From NCBI GenBank assembly GCA_937885815.1, contig CALABM010000077.1:1-7748 (forward strand): a DNA stretch of 7,748 nucleotides, read 5' to 3'. Made by a program: the position numbers and the translations under genes. Shown one piece after another: positions 1 to 6,926 of the stretch (position 1 is the first letter of the stretch; every line of letters starts with the position of its first letter). The notes beneath the pieces were generated by a model. It did not search any database. It was given only the letters and a program-made list of their open reading frames with translations, and was not told the DNA's origin. The DNA comes from an uncultured Verrucomicrobiales bacterium (GTDB lineage Bacteria > Verrucomicrobiota > Verrucomicrobiia > Verrucomicrobiales > Akkermansiaceae).

Positions 1-282
1 TATGAAGGTGAGGATACCCCGGGGCTTTATGCTCGCAGCGCTGTTATTGGCTCGGTTACGAACCTGTTAACCTCTCTTCCTGAGCGGGTCATGGCGCAGC
101 CACGTTATCGTGCTCCGGCTGTGCATGCTACTTGCACTCCGCTGGGGGATGGTCGGTACAGGCTGCAGTTTGATGAGCCTGTGCGAGCCCTTGCTTTGGG
201 GCAGGTGTGCGCGCTTTACGCGCCGGACGCAGACCGCGGTGAGCGCCTGCTGGGCGGTGGCTTTTTTGAAGAAATCTGCTGA
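1..282 (+). CDS. mnmA: tRNA-specific 2-thiouridylase MnmA, C-terminal fragment
   Basis: This open frame enters from the left edge and stops with TGA at 280-282, leaving the last 93 residues. MnmA activates U34 of the Lys, Glu and Gln tRNAs with ATP and adds sulfur to make 2-thiouridine in the cytoplasm. The visible part matches the C-terminal beta-barrel of the family: an E-D-x-x-L-Y-x-R segment at the start, then a V-x-x-x-P-R-Y-R-x-P stretch, then F-D-E-P-V-R-A-x-A-x-G-Q, ending in L-L-G-G-G-F, the usual terminal signature. The ATP-binding loop and the two catalytic cysteines lie upstream of the window. The in-frame ATG at 91 is internal (Met just before A-Q-P-R-Y-R) and not the true start. 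A terminator-like hairpin follows about 60 bases after the stop. Composition is GC-rich, like the next two genes. Confidence 0.85.
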   Translation, partial: YEGEDTPGLYARSAVIGSVTNLLTSLPERVMAQPRYRAPAVHATCTPLGDGRYRLQFDEPVRALALGQVCALYAPDADRGERLLGGGFFEEIC

Positions 283-345
283 TAGCCTGAAATGAAGCAG
301 GTCTAAAAGAAACGTAAATTAAGCTAAATCAGACAGTAAGACGGA

Positions 346-371
346 GAGTCGGGTGGCGATTCGCTTTTTTT
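346..371 (+). terminator. Probable rho-independent terminator after mnmA
   Basis: GAGTCG (346-351) pairs with CGATTC (357-362), with one G-T wobble, around a 5-base GGTGG loop. After two bases (GC) comes a run of seven T (365-371). The stem is short, so efficiency is uncertain, but its place between the mnmA stop and the next gene fits. Confidence 0.5.
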
Positions 372-411
372 GTTGCAATATGGCGCGTAATATGCTAGAC
401 TGCGCTGAAAC
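370..411 (+). promoter_or_regulatory. Possible promoter of the FHA gene, very short leader
   Basis: TATGCT at 391-396 could be a -10 box of the sigma-70 type, lying 15 bases before the ATG at 412. The candidate -35 (TTGTTG, 370-375) is only 15 bases away, shorter than ideal. Transcription would begin about 5-10 bases before the ATG. No Shine-Dalgarno is visible in the sequence before that ATG, so translation would be leaderless or nearly so. No TAnnTTTG element of the type seen in the right half occurs here. Confidence 0.25.
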
Positions 412-1131
412 ATGGATGTTTCTTCCGCAAGTTTAGAGGCGCAGGTCGCGGTACAGAAGACCCGGGTACGGGAGCTGGAGGCGGAGTTGTCTGCAGCCCG
501 TGCGGCGCTGGATGTTTCGCGTGCGAGGGTGCTGGCGCGGCAGCGTGCGGGCGTGCCGAACACCGGTGTGTTTTCTATGGTGAGCACTGCGGCGGCGGGG
601 CCGTTGCATGTGTTGCCTCACACCGGGCCGGATATCTCCGCGAGTTCTCCGGCAGCTAATCGTCCTGCCGTACTGCTTCAGCCTTTGCCGCTCCATGATT
701 CTTTGCGCCGCAAATGGAAGCTTGGTGCAGGGCTGTCGCCGGCCAGCGGCGCTATAGGTATAGGGTGGGAATCCGCGGCGGCTGATATGCCGGCAGGCGG
801 AGTATTGCGCATTTACGGAATGCTTTGTGATGGCTCACCGTGGGAGTGTGAGGTGCCATTCAGCAGCCTAGTGAAAGAGGGGGGCGTTGTAATTGGGCGA
901 GACGCTCGCATGTGTGAAGTTGCACTGGAGGATGAAAGCGTATCCCGTATGCATGCGCGTTTGGAAATCAACCACCTCGGGCTTGTTGTGTCTGACGTAA
1001 ACTCCATGAATGGTGTTTTTGTGAACTCCACGAGGGTGGATTATCACTGCCCACAGCTTCAGCTGACGGATGGTGCAGTGCTGACGCTTGGTGAGGTGCC
1101 TCTGAGGGTGGAGCTCATATTCTCCACATAA
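412..1131 (+). CDS. FHA-domain protein with N-terminal coiled coil
   Basis: A 239-residue protein with three parts. Residues ~5-45 are rich in Glu, Arg, Ala and Leu with heptad spacing, suggesting a coiled coil. Residues ~46-130 are low in complexity (Ala, Gly, Pro, Ser) and look like a linker. Residues ~140-238 form a forkhead-associated domain, which binds phosphothreonine peptides. Its core motifs are present: G162-R163, S178-R-x-H181 and N200-G201, the positions that hold the phosphopeptide and the structural turn. No signal peptide or membrane segment is seen, so the protein is probably cytoplasmic and would read Ser/Thr kinase signalling or act as an assembly scaffold. The partner kinase is not in the window. 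ATG at 412 is chosen because it begins the helical segment, though no Shine-Dalgarno supports it. The fucosidase follows after 39 bases with no terminator, so the two may be co-transcribed. Confidence 0.8.
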   Translation: MDVSSASLEAQVAVQKTRVRELEAELSAARAALDVSRARVLARQRAGVPNTGVFSMVSTAAAGPLHVLPHTGPDISASSPAANRPAVLLQPLPLHDSLRRKWKLGAGLSPASGAIGIGWESAAADMPAGGVLRIYGMLCDGSPWECEVPFSSLVKEGGVVIGRDARMCEVALEDESVSRMHARLEINHLGLVVSDVNSMNGVFVNSTRVDYHCPQLQLTDGAVLTLGEVPLRVELIFST

Positions 1132-1170
1132 TTTTAAGTTTTTGTCGTTTTTACTAACTCATCGTATCTT

Positions 1171-3630
1171 ATGAAGAGAGTATATATAAACATGGGATTA
1201 TCACTTGCCGCCGGTGCTGCGCTGGCTGCCGGTGATTTGTCATCATCTGAACATCTATGGTATAGGCAGCCCGCTGTGGTGCCGAACACACCGCTGCCAT
1301 GGACAGTTGTGCCGCATAATACAGAAAACCTTCCGGGAAAGGCGAATCGTGATACATGGGAAAGCCAGACTCTCCCTGTGGGTAATGGCCGTGTGGGTGG
1401 TACCGTGTATGGCGGTGACCATCTGGACTGTGTCGTGCTGAATGAAGTGAGCCTTTGGAGTGGCGGTGAGAACACTCCCGGAAACGGTAAGAATTATTTG
1501 TATGGCCCCGTATCCGGCAGAGAGCAGTTCGGTAGCTATCAGCCTTTTGCTAATCTTTATGTGGCATATGCCTTTTCCGGCGATACTGAGAACTACAGGC
1601 GCTCGCTGGATTTGCGCCGAGCAGAGGCCGTGACCACTTTCACCGCCAGAGGCGTGAAGCATGCCCGTACGTGCTTTGTCAGCCGTCCGGATGATGTGAT
1701 GGTATACACGGCCAAGGTTGATAAGCCGGGTGGTCTCACGGCAAATATCGCGCTGGCTCCTTATCACAACGTGCAGTACAGTCAGGATGGTGATAACACA
1801 CTCATCATGCGAGGTACTCTGGCGAATGGTGAGGTGTTTGAAGGGCGTATGCATGTGCGTACGAGAGGGGGCACGGCACGCTTGCATCTTCCTCAGGCTG
1901 AGGTGCAGGTATCCTACGGTGGTCGCAAGGATGCCATGTACTCCGCTTTTGCTCCCTCGCACCTGCCGTACGTACAAGTGTGCGGGGCTGACGCTGTGGA
2001 GATTTATGTGACGCTGGCCACCAACTACAAGATGAGCTATACTGACCACTGGCGTGGTGAAGATCCCGCTGTACATAACAGCCGAGTGCTCAGTGCTGCT
2101 CTGGAGAAGGGCGTGCGCGCTATCCGCGAAGATCATCGCCGGGATTTCGCCTCATTCTATAACCGCATGAGCGTGGACTTTGGAGATACGGCCGGTCCTC
2201 TGGCTAAAGCACCGACGGACCAGCGCCTTACATCATACCGCACACGCTTCGATCGCGGCTTGCCTACGGCTGACCCGGATTTGGAGGAGCTTATCTATAA
2301 TTACGGCCGTTATGTGCTAATCTCCGGTTCTCAGCCCGGAAACCTCCCTGTAACGCTGCAGGGTATCTGGAATAATAAGGTGCATGCCCCATGGGCCTGT
2401 GACTATCATAACAATATCAATCTCCAGATGTGCTACTGGGGCGCTGAGGTTGCAAACCTTTCTGAGTGTCATCAGCCGCTTATAGATTTCATTCGCGCCA
2501 TGGAGCAGCCTCTTTCCGAGAGTACCCGCAGACAGTTCGGTGAGAATGTGCGCGGCTGGACCACGCGTATTTCCCAGAATCCCTGGGGTGCCGGTGGCTG
2601 GGTGAAGTGGAATCCTCCTGTCAATGCTTGGTATGCTCTTCATATCTGGGACCGCTACCTGTATTCTCAGGATGAGACTTACCTGCGAGAGGTGGCATAT
2701 CCCATGCTGAAGACAATCTGCCACTTCTGGGAAGATGAGCTCAAGGAGGTCGGCGCACAGGGCCGTGGTCTGCAGACCCGCCAGAACGAGAACCGCCCCG
2801 TGCAGGAGCTGCGCGTGGAGGAACACCCCGAACTTGCTGAAATTAAGGAGGGCGCTCTGGTATGCCCCATGGGCTGGTCTCACGAATGGGGCCCGCTGGA
2901 AGATGGTTGCGCCCATGATCAGCAGCTCATCTGGGAGCTTTTTGATAACACAGTGCGCGCCGCCACTATTCTGGGGGTGGATGCAGAGTGGGCCGCTCAG
3001 CTGGCAGACAAGCGAGACCGCTTGGTGGGGAACCGCATTGGCCGTGATGGTTATCTGCAGGAGTGGATTGTGGACCGCCCGAATATGGTGAGCGGCCAGC
3101 GCCATACTTCACACCTCATCGGCGTATTCCCCGGCACTTCCATCAGCTTGGAGCGTACCCCCGAGTTCGCTCGGGCTGCCATGAGGAGCTTGGAGCTTCG
3201 CGGCCTTTCTAAAGATAACCGCCGCAGCTGGACTTGGCCGTGGCGTTCTGCCCTCTGGGCACGCTTCCGCAATGCTGATAAGGCTTACAGTATGGTGCAG
3301 CACTATATCCGCTATAATGTGCTGGATAACCTCTTCGGTAACCATCCGCCCATGCAGATGGACGGCACCTTCGGCATGACCGGCGGTATGAGCGAGATGC
3401 TCATTCAGAGCCATGCCGGTGTCATTGAGCTGCTGCCGGCTATTCCTGCCGCTTGGGCGAATGGCCATGTGCGCGGTATTCGCGCTCGCGGTAATGTCAC
3501 CGTGGATATGGAGTGGCGCAACGGTAAGGTGACGCGTTACCGCCTGACTACTACTACACCGAATCCCACTCCGGTGACTGTGGTGGTGAATGGCGAGCGC
3601 AAGCGTGTAACACCGAGAGTGCGCCGCTGA
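1171..3630 (+). CDS. Secreted alpha-L-fucosidase, glycoside hydrolase family 95
   Basis: An 819-residue enzyme, normal length for GH95, which removes terminal L-fucose (typically alpha-1,2-linked, as on mucin O-glycans and milk oligosaccharides) by inversion. Residues 1-20 look like a signal peptide: K2-R3, a hydrophobic stretch from Met8, and an A-L-A cleavage site at 17-19. No lipobox cysteine is present, so it should be exported to the periplasm or outside. The N-terminal domain starts with the family motif L-P-V-G-N-G-R-V-G-G, then L-N-E-V-S-L-W-S-G-G (~60-95). The catalytic barrel carries N415-I-N417-L-Q-M, equivalent to the paired Asn of Bifidobacterium AfcA; E572 in S-H-E-W as probable acid; and D731 in Q-M-D-G-T-F-G beside the base site. 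The C-terminal part has the usual L-L-P-A-I-P and R-G-I-R-A-R-G motifs. ATG 1171 is preferred over Met8 (1192) because it supplies the charged signal-peptide end. Exact linkage specificity cannot be read from sequence. Confidence 0.9.
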   Translation: MKRVYINMGLSLAAGAALAAGDLSSSEHLWYRQPAVVPNTPLPWTVVPHNTENLPGKANRDTWESQTLPVGNGRVGGTVYGGDHLDCVVLNEVSLWSGGENTPGNGKNYLYGPVSGREQFGSYQPFANLYVAYAFSGDTENYRRSLDLRRAEAVTTFTARGVKHARTCFVSRPDDVMVYTAKVDKPGGLTANIALAPYHNVQYSQDGDNTLIMRGTLANGEVFEGRMHVRTRGGTARLHLPQAEVQVSYGGRKDAMYSAFAPSHLPYVQVCGADAVEIYVTLATNYKMSYTDHWRGEDPAVHNSRVLSAALEKGVRAIREDHRRDFASFYNRMSVDFGDTAGPLAKAPTDQRLTSYRTRFDRGLPTADPDLEELIYNYGRYVLISGSQPGNLPVTLQGIWNNKVHAPWACDYHNNINLQMCYWGAEVANLSECHQPLIDFIRAMEQPLSESTRRQFGENVRGWTTRISQNPWGAGGWVKWNPPVNAWYALHIWDRYLYSQDETYLREVAYPMLKTICHFWEDELKEVGAQGRGLQTRQNENRPVQELRVEEHPELAEIKEGALVCPMGWSHEWGPLEDGCAHDQQLIWELFDNTVRAATILGVDAEWAAQLADKRDRLVGNRIGRDGYLQEWIVDRPNMVSGQRHTSHLIGVFPGTSISLERTPEFARAAMRSLELRGLSKDNRRSWTWPWRSALWARFRNADKAYSMVQHYIRYNVLDNLFGNHPPMQMDGTFGMTGGMSEMLIQSHAGVIELLPAIPAAWANGHVRGIRARGNVTVDMEWRNGKVTRYRLTTTTPNPTPVTVVVNGERKRVTPRVRR

Positions 3631-3658
3631 TACTGCTCTTCTCATTTGAACCTATAAT

Positions 3659-3691
3659 AAAAAAGCCGCAGCTGAATGCTGCGGCTTTTTT
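3659..3691. terminator. Strong bidirectional terminator between GH95 gene and metY
   Basis: A perfect inverted repeat: GCCGCAGC (3665-3672), loop TGAAT, GCTGCGGC (3678-3685), flanked by six A on the left (3659-3664) and six T on the right (3686-3691). The stem is GC-rich and the A/T flanks extend the pairing to 14 base pairs. It lies between two convergent stop codons and can end transcription from both sides. Confidence 0.92.
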
Positions 3692-3709
3692 ATGATTAGA
3701 TTATATGGC

Positions 3710-4999
3710 TTACTGGATAGCATCGAAAGCCTGCTGGAGGTCAGCGATGATATCCTCAGCAGCCTCGATACCGACGGAGTAGCGGATGAGGTCGGGCTTC
3801 ACGCCGGCTTCGATAAGCTGCTCATCCGTCAGCTGGCGGTGCGTATGGCTGGCAGGGTGCAGCACGCAGGTGCGGGCATCAGCCACGTGGGTCACGATGG
3901 AGGTGAGCTTCAGGCTATCCATGAACTTGATGGCTTCTTCACGACTACCCTTCAAGCCAAAGGCAATCACACCGCATGAACCGTTCGGCATGTACTTCTG
4001 TGCCAATTCATAATACTTGCTGCTCTTCAGACCGCAATAGTTCACCCAAGCCACTTGTGGGTTCGCTTCCAACCATTCGGCTACCTTCTGTGCGTTTTCG
4101 CAGTGGCGAGGCATACGGAGGTGAAGGGTTTCCAAACCGAGGTTCAAGAGGAAAGCATTCTGTGGAGACTGGATAGAACCGAGGTCACGCATCAATTGGG
4201 CGGTAGCCTTGGTCATATAAGCCATCTTTCCGAATGCCTTGGTGTAGGTCAATCCATGGTATGATTCGTCCGGAGTAGTCAAGCCCGGGAACTTTTCTGC
4301 ATGGGCTTCCCAATCGAAGTTACCGCTATCTACAATTACACCGCCCACAGCAGTTGCATGACCATCCATGTATTTAGTAGTAGAGTGAGTCACGATATCG
4401 GCTCCCCATTCGAACGGGCGACAATTGATAGGAGTAGCAAATGTATTGTCTACAATCAAAGGAACTCCGTTCTTGTGAGCAATGCGGGCGAACTTTTCGA
4501 TGTCAAGCACGTCGATGCTTGGGTTCGAGATAGTTTCACCGAACAATGCTTTAGTATTCGGTTGGAACGCTTTTTGCAATTCTTCTTCCGGTGCGTTGAT
4601 GTCCACAAATGTACAGTCAATGCCGAGTTTCTTCATGGTTACGGCAAAAAGATTGAATGTACCGCCATAGATAGTCGAAGCGCATACGAAGTGGTCGCCA
4701 GCCTGGCAGATGTTGAAGATTGCATAGAAGTTGGCTGCTTGACCCGATGAAGTCAGCATAGCGCCTACACCACCTTCCAAAGCTGCAATCTTGGCAGCTA
4801 CGGCGTCATTGGTCGGGTTTTGCAAACGAGTGTAGAAATAACCGCTGTCTTCCAAATCGAAGAGACGAGCCATCTGTTCGCTGGTGTCATACTTGAAAGT
4901 TGTACTTTGGTAAATAGGGAGTACGCGTGGTTCTCCTTTGGATGGTTGCCATCCCCCTTGTACACAAAGGGTAGCAGGACTAAAGTTTTTCTTTTCCAT
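3710..4999 (-). CDS. metY: O-acetylhomoserine sulfhydrylase (mosaic gene)
   Basis: A 429-residue PLP enzyme of the Cys/Met metabolism family. It condenses O-acetylhomoserine with sulfide to give homocysteine (direct sulfhydrylation route to methionine) in the cytoplasm. Family motifs run in order: Y-T-R-L-Q-N-P-T near residue 57, S-S-G-Q-A-A (PLP phosphate pocket), V-D-N-T-F-A-T-P, and the Schiff-base lysine K209 in S-T-T-K-Y-M-D-G-H. Length and both ends are normal for MetY. ATG at 4999-4997 is preceded by a Bacteroides-type promoter and an A/T-rich leader of about 40 bases, too short for a SAM riboswitch. Codon use changes inside the gene. Up to about codon 349 Glu is always GAA in what I read and TTG dominates Leu. 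In the last ~67 codons Leu is only CTG, CTC or CTT, and three of four Glu are GAG, as in the fucosidase. The frame is intact, so the product is probably active. Confidence 0.93.
   Translation of the reverse strand: MEKKNFSPATLCVQGGWQPSKGEPRVLPIYQSTTFKYDTSEQMARLFDLEDSGYFYTRLQNPTNDAVAAKIAALEGGVGAMLTSSGQAANFYAIFNICQAGDHFVCASTIYGGTFNLFAVTMKKLGIDCTFVDINAPEEELQKAFQPNTKALFGETISNPSIDVLDIEKFARIAHKNGVPLIVDNTFATPINCRPFEWGADIVTHSTTKYMDGHATAVGGVIVDSGNFDWEAHAEKFPGLTTPDESYHGLTYTKAFGKMAYMTKATAQLMRDLGSIQSPQNAFLLNLGLETLHLRMPRHCENAQKVAEWLEANPQVAWVNYCGLKSSKYYELAQKYMPNGSCGVIAFGLKGSREEAIKFMDSLKLTSIVTHVADARTCVLHPASHTHRQLTDEQLIEAGVKPDLIRYSVGIEAAEDIIADLQQAFDAIQ
3911..3955. other. Inferred composition breakpoint inside metY
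   Basis: Reading metY from its start, the last TTG leucine is codon 349 (3953-3955). From L363 (3911-3913) onward leucines are CTG, CTC or CTT and Glu shifts from GAA to mostly GAG. The joint must fall in or close to this interval, though shared codons around it blur the exact base. No repeat, insertion sequence or duplicated target is seen at the site, so homologous or homeologous recombination, or a misassembly, fits better than transposition. Confidence 0.6.
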
Positions 5000-5041
5000 A
5001 TATATGATTGTTTATATTGTCTATTTTTCTGTTAAACGATG

Positions 5042-5049
5042 CAAAAGTA
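5042..5049 (-). promoter_or_regulatory. Bacteroides-type promoter of metY (-7 box)
   Basis: On the - strand this reads TACTTTTG, a full match to the Bacteroidetes -7 consensus TAnnTTTG. Transcription would start near 5036, about 37 bases before the ATG. I see no convincing TTG at -33, so the promoter may be weak or need an activator. Confidence 0.7.
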
Positions 5050-5091
5050 AGAAATTCCTATAATTTAATGCCATTTTTTAGGAATATGTGT

Positions 5092-5099
5092 TACTTTTG
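5092..5099 (+). promoter_or_regulatory. Bacteroides-type promoter of the thioesterase gene (-7 box)
   Basis: TACTTTTG matches the Bacteroidetes -7 consensus TAnnTTTG. A start near 5105 gives a leader of about 17 A/T-rich bases before the ATG at 5122. As in most Bacteroidetes genes, no Shine-Dalgarno is present. The -33 region lacks a clear TTG. Confidence 0.7.
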
Positions 5100-5121
5100 C
5101 AGTAAACTAATAATTAACAAT

Positions 5122-5565
5122 ATGGAGGAAGATATAAAATTCAATCATTTCATGCCCGCTCAGATACGTTTCAGCGATGTGGATCAGTTCGGACATGTAA
5201 ATAATTCGGTGTACTTCTCTTTGTACGACTTGGCAAAAACCACTTATTTCAAGGAAGTGTTGGGTATGGAAGAATGGGGTGATGTGGTGGTCGTGGTGGC
5301 CAACATCAATGCCAATTTCCTGATGCCGGTATTCTTCTCGGACAATATTGAGATTGAAACTGCCACAGTACAATTAGGTAACAAGAGTTTCACGCTGTTG
5401 CAACGTGCGGTAGTGAAGGGAACGAACGAGGTGAAATGCGAGTGCCGTACCACATTGGTGATGTACGACTTGTTGACCAAGGAACCGACACCGATACCGG
5501 AACATTACAAGAATGCGATTTCTCAGTTCGAAGGAAAGACATTAGAAGAATTAGCGAAGAAGTAA
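5122..5565 (+). CDS. Hotdog-fold acyl-CoA thioesterase, 4HBT family
   Basis: A 147-residue single-domain protein of the 4-hydroxybenzoyl-CoA thioesterase/YbgC/FadM type, the usual size for this family. It hydrolyses an acyl-CoA to the acid and CoA in the cytoplasm; the acyl group cannot be told from sequence. The signature is at residues 16-31, R-F-S-D-V-D-x-F-G-H-V-N-N-S-V-Y, where an Asp of the D-x-D pair is the expected catalytic residue on the strand before the hotdog helix. The remaining strands, with the N-I-N-A-N-F-L-x-P segment (~60), are typical. The frame is open further upstream to 5008, but that extension would cross the promoter and encodes an unrelated-looking peptide, so ATG 5122 is chosen. 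The gene is divergent from metY, and its last three codons are part of its own terminator. Its codon use is Bacteroides-like. Confidence 0.85.
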   Translation: MEEDIKFNHFMPAQIRFSDVDQFGHVNNSVYFSLYDLAKTTYFKEVLGMEEWGDVVVVVANINANFLMPVFFSDNIEIETATVQLGNKSFTLLQRAVVKGTNEVKCECRTTLVMYDLLTKEPTPIPEHYKNAISQFEGKTLEELAKK

Positions 5566-5586
5566 GATGCTTCTTCGCTTTTTTTT
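5553..5586 (+). terminator. Terminator overlapping the thioesterase stop codon
   Basis: AGCGAAGAAG (5553-5562) and CTTCTTCGCT (5570-5579) are perfect 10-base complements around the 7-base loop TAAGATG, followed by T to 5586. The TAA stop at 5563-5565 is the start of the loop, so the upstream arm is coding sequence (A-K-K). This separates the thioesterase from the sialic acid operon. Confidence 0.9.
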
Positions 5587-5609
5587 ATAAAGACATAATC
5601 GGTTATGTA

Positions 5610-5641
5610 CTTGCGTTTCTGAAAGTAAGTAAGTATATTTG
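5610..5641 (+). promoter_or_regulatory. Bacteroides-type promoter of the sialic acid operon
   Basis: TATATTTG at 5634-5641 is a perfect TAnnTTTG -7 box. CTTG at 5610-5613 lies 20 bases upstream, the correct spacing for the -33 element. Transcription should start near 5647, giving a leader of about 28 bases before the ATG at 5675. This is the best complete Bacteroides promoter in the window. Confidence 0.78.
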
Positions 5642-5674
5642 CGAAAGTTAATATTAAATTTAGATAAAGAGTAC

Positions 5675-6907
5675 ATGAAAGACAAGAAGTTTTATCCATG
5701 GGTAGTCGTAGGACTATTGTGGGTGGTGGCCCTTTTGAACTATATGGACCGCCAGATGCTTTCTACCATGCAGGAAGCGATGAAATTGGACATTATTGAG
5801 TTGCAAAAGGCCGAAATGTTCGGTGTATTGATGGCCGTGTTCTTGTGGATTTACGGTTTCATGAGCCCGGTAGCAGGTATGATTGCCGATAAGGTAAGCC
5901 GTAAGTGGTTGATTGTAGGCAGTTTGTTCGTTTGGTCGGCTGTGACTTATTTGATGGGTTATGCCGCAGATTTCAACCAACTTTTGATTCTCCGTGCTTC
6001 GATGGGTATCAGTGAAGCACTTTATATCCCTTCTGCTCTTTCATTGATTGCCGACTGGCACGAAGGTAAGTCGCGTTCACTCGCTATTGGTATTCACATG
6101 ACCGGTCTTTATACAGGTCAGGCTATCGGTGGTTTCGGCGCTACTTTGGCGGCTGCTCTCTCCTGGCAACAGGCATTCCACTGGTTCGGTATCGTGGGTA
6201 TTATTTATGCAATCGTATTGATGCTTTTCTTGTATGAAAAGCCCAATCATATCAAGGAAAAACCGACTCCGGAGGCTGCCACCAAGAAGGGAAATCCGTT
6301 TGCCGGTTTGGGTATCGTATTGACTAACTGGGCATTCTGGGTAATCTTGTTCTATTTTGCTGCTCCGAGTCTTCCAGGTTGGGCTACCAAGAACTGGTTG
6401 CCGACCTTGTTCGCAGAAAGCTTGAACATCCCGATGTCTGAAGCCGGTCCTATCTCTACTATCACGATTGCTTTGTCATCGTTTGTCGGTGTGATTGTGG
6501 GTGGTATCCTCTCTGACAAGTGGGTACAGAAGAACATCCGCGGCCGTGTCTATACCGGTGCTATCGGTTTGGGTATGACCATTCCGGCATTGGCCTTGTT
6601 GGGCTTCGGTAGCAGTTTCGCTGCGGTAGTTGGTGCAGGTTTGTTGTTTGGTGTAGGTTATGGTATCTTCGATGCCAACAATATGCCTATCCTTTGCCAG
6701 TTCATCTCGGCTAAGTATCGTGCAACTGCATACGGTGTGATGAACATGGTGGGCGTGTTTGCCGGTGCGGCTGTGACTCAGGTGCTTGGCGCTTGGACCG
6801 ATGGCGGTAACTTGGGTATGGGCTTCGCAATGTTGAGTATCGTGGTAGCGGTTGCCTTGGCATTGCAGTTGTTCTGCTTGAAACCGAAGACTGATAATAT
6901 GGAATAA
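5675..6907 (+). CDS. nanT: MFS transporter, probable sialic acid importer
   Basis: A 410-residue major facilitator with about 12 hydrophobic segments and a hydrophilic central loop (near 190-210, rich in Lys, Glu and Pro). Motifs include N-Y-M-D25-R26 in the first membrane helix, as in the anion:cation symporter (ACS) branch, and the loop 2-3 signature G68-M-I-A-D-K-V-S-R-K. It would import N-acetylneuraminate across the inner membrane with protons. The substrate is inferred from the downstream nanQ- and nanA-like genes, matching the MFS-type NanT of Bacteroides nan clusters. The family alone would also allow hexuronates or other organic acids. ATG 5675 is chosen: a TTG at 5639 is in frame but sits within the -7 box, so it would not be in the message. 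Glu is mainly GAA and Leu mainly TTG. No terminator follows, so the next genes are probably in the same operon. Confidence 0.82.
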   Translation: MKDKKFYPWVVVGLLWVVALLNYMDRQMLSTMQEAMKLDIIELQKAEMFGVLMAVFLWIYGFMSPVAGMIADKVSRKWLIVGSLFVWSAVTYLMGYAADFNQLLILRASMGISEALYIPSALSLIADWHEGKSRSLAIGIHMTGLYTGQAIGGFGATLAAALSWQQAFHWFGIVGIIYAIVLMLFLYEKPNHIKEKPTPEAATKKGNPFAGLGIVLTNWAFWVILFYFAAPSLPGWATKNWLPTLFAESLNIPMSEAGPISTITIALSSFVGVIVGGILSDKWVQKNIRGRVYTGAIGLGMTIPALALLGFGSSFAAVVGAGLLFGVGYGIFDANNMPILCQFISAKYRATAYGVMNMVGVFAGAAVTQVLGAWTDGGNLGMGFAMLSIVVAVALALQLFCLKPKTDNME

Positions 6908-6926
6908 TAAGAATTCTTCACTTCGT

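Larger units (their letters stand above)
5041..5100. repeat. Nested inverted repeat spanning the divergent promoters
   Basis: The outer arms GCAAAAGTAA (5041-5050) and TTACTTTTGC (5091-5100) are perfect reverse complements, each containing a -7 box. The inner arms ATTCCTA (5054-5060) and TAGGAAT (5079-5085) are also perfect. The outer pair is explained by two opposed promoters. The inner pair is not, and could be an operator for a dimeric regulator. Confidence 0.6.

Noticed and set aside
1142..1170. TTGTCG with 17-base spacer and TATCTT before the fucosidase
   Set aside because: Transcription would start inside the coding region, after the preferred ATG, and both boxes are weak matches.
1255..2136. 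Long open frame on the - strand inside the fucosidase gene (293 codons)
   Set aside because: It mirrors a GC-rich gene with strong domain motifs on the + strand. The protein has no recognisable domain. The same applies to 2317-3105 and 3109-3645 on the - strand.
3631..3960. Mobile element or tRNA at the composition change
   Set aside because: No transposase remnant, terminal inverted repeats, target duplication or tRNA-like fold was seen. The only palindrome is the terminator at 3659-3691.
5000..5041. SAM or other riboswitch in the metY leader
   Set aside because: The predicted leader is only about 40 bases, A/T-rich and without paired segments.
5008..5121. Upstream extension of the thioesterase
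   Set aside because: It would run through the promoter at 5092-5099 and adds a hydrophobic, Cys-rich peptide unlike the family. The ATG at 5122 fits the domain start.
5639..5674. TTG start giving a longer transporter
   Set aside because: The TTG is part of the -7 box, so it would not be transcribed. Family members begin close to the first helix, as from 5675.
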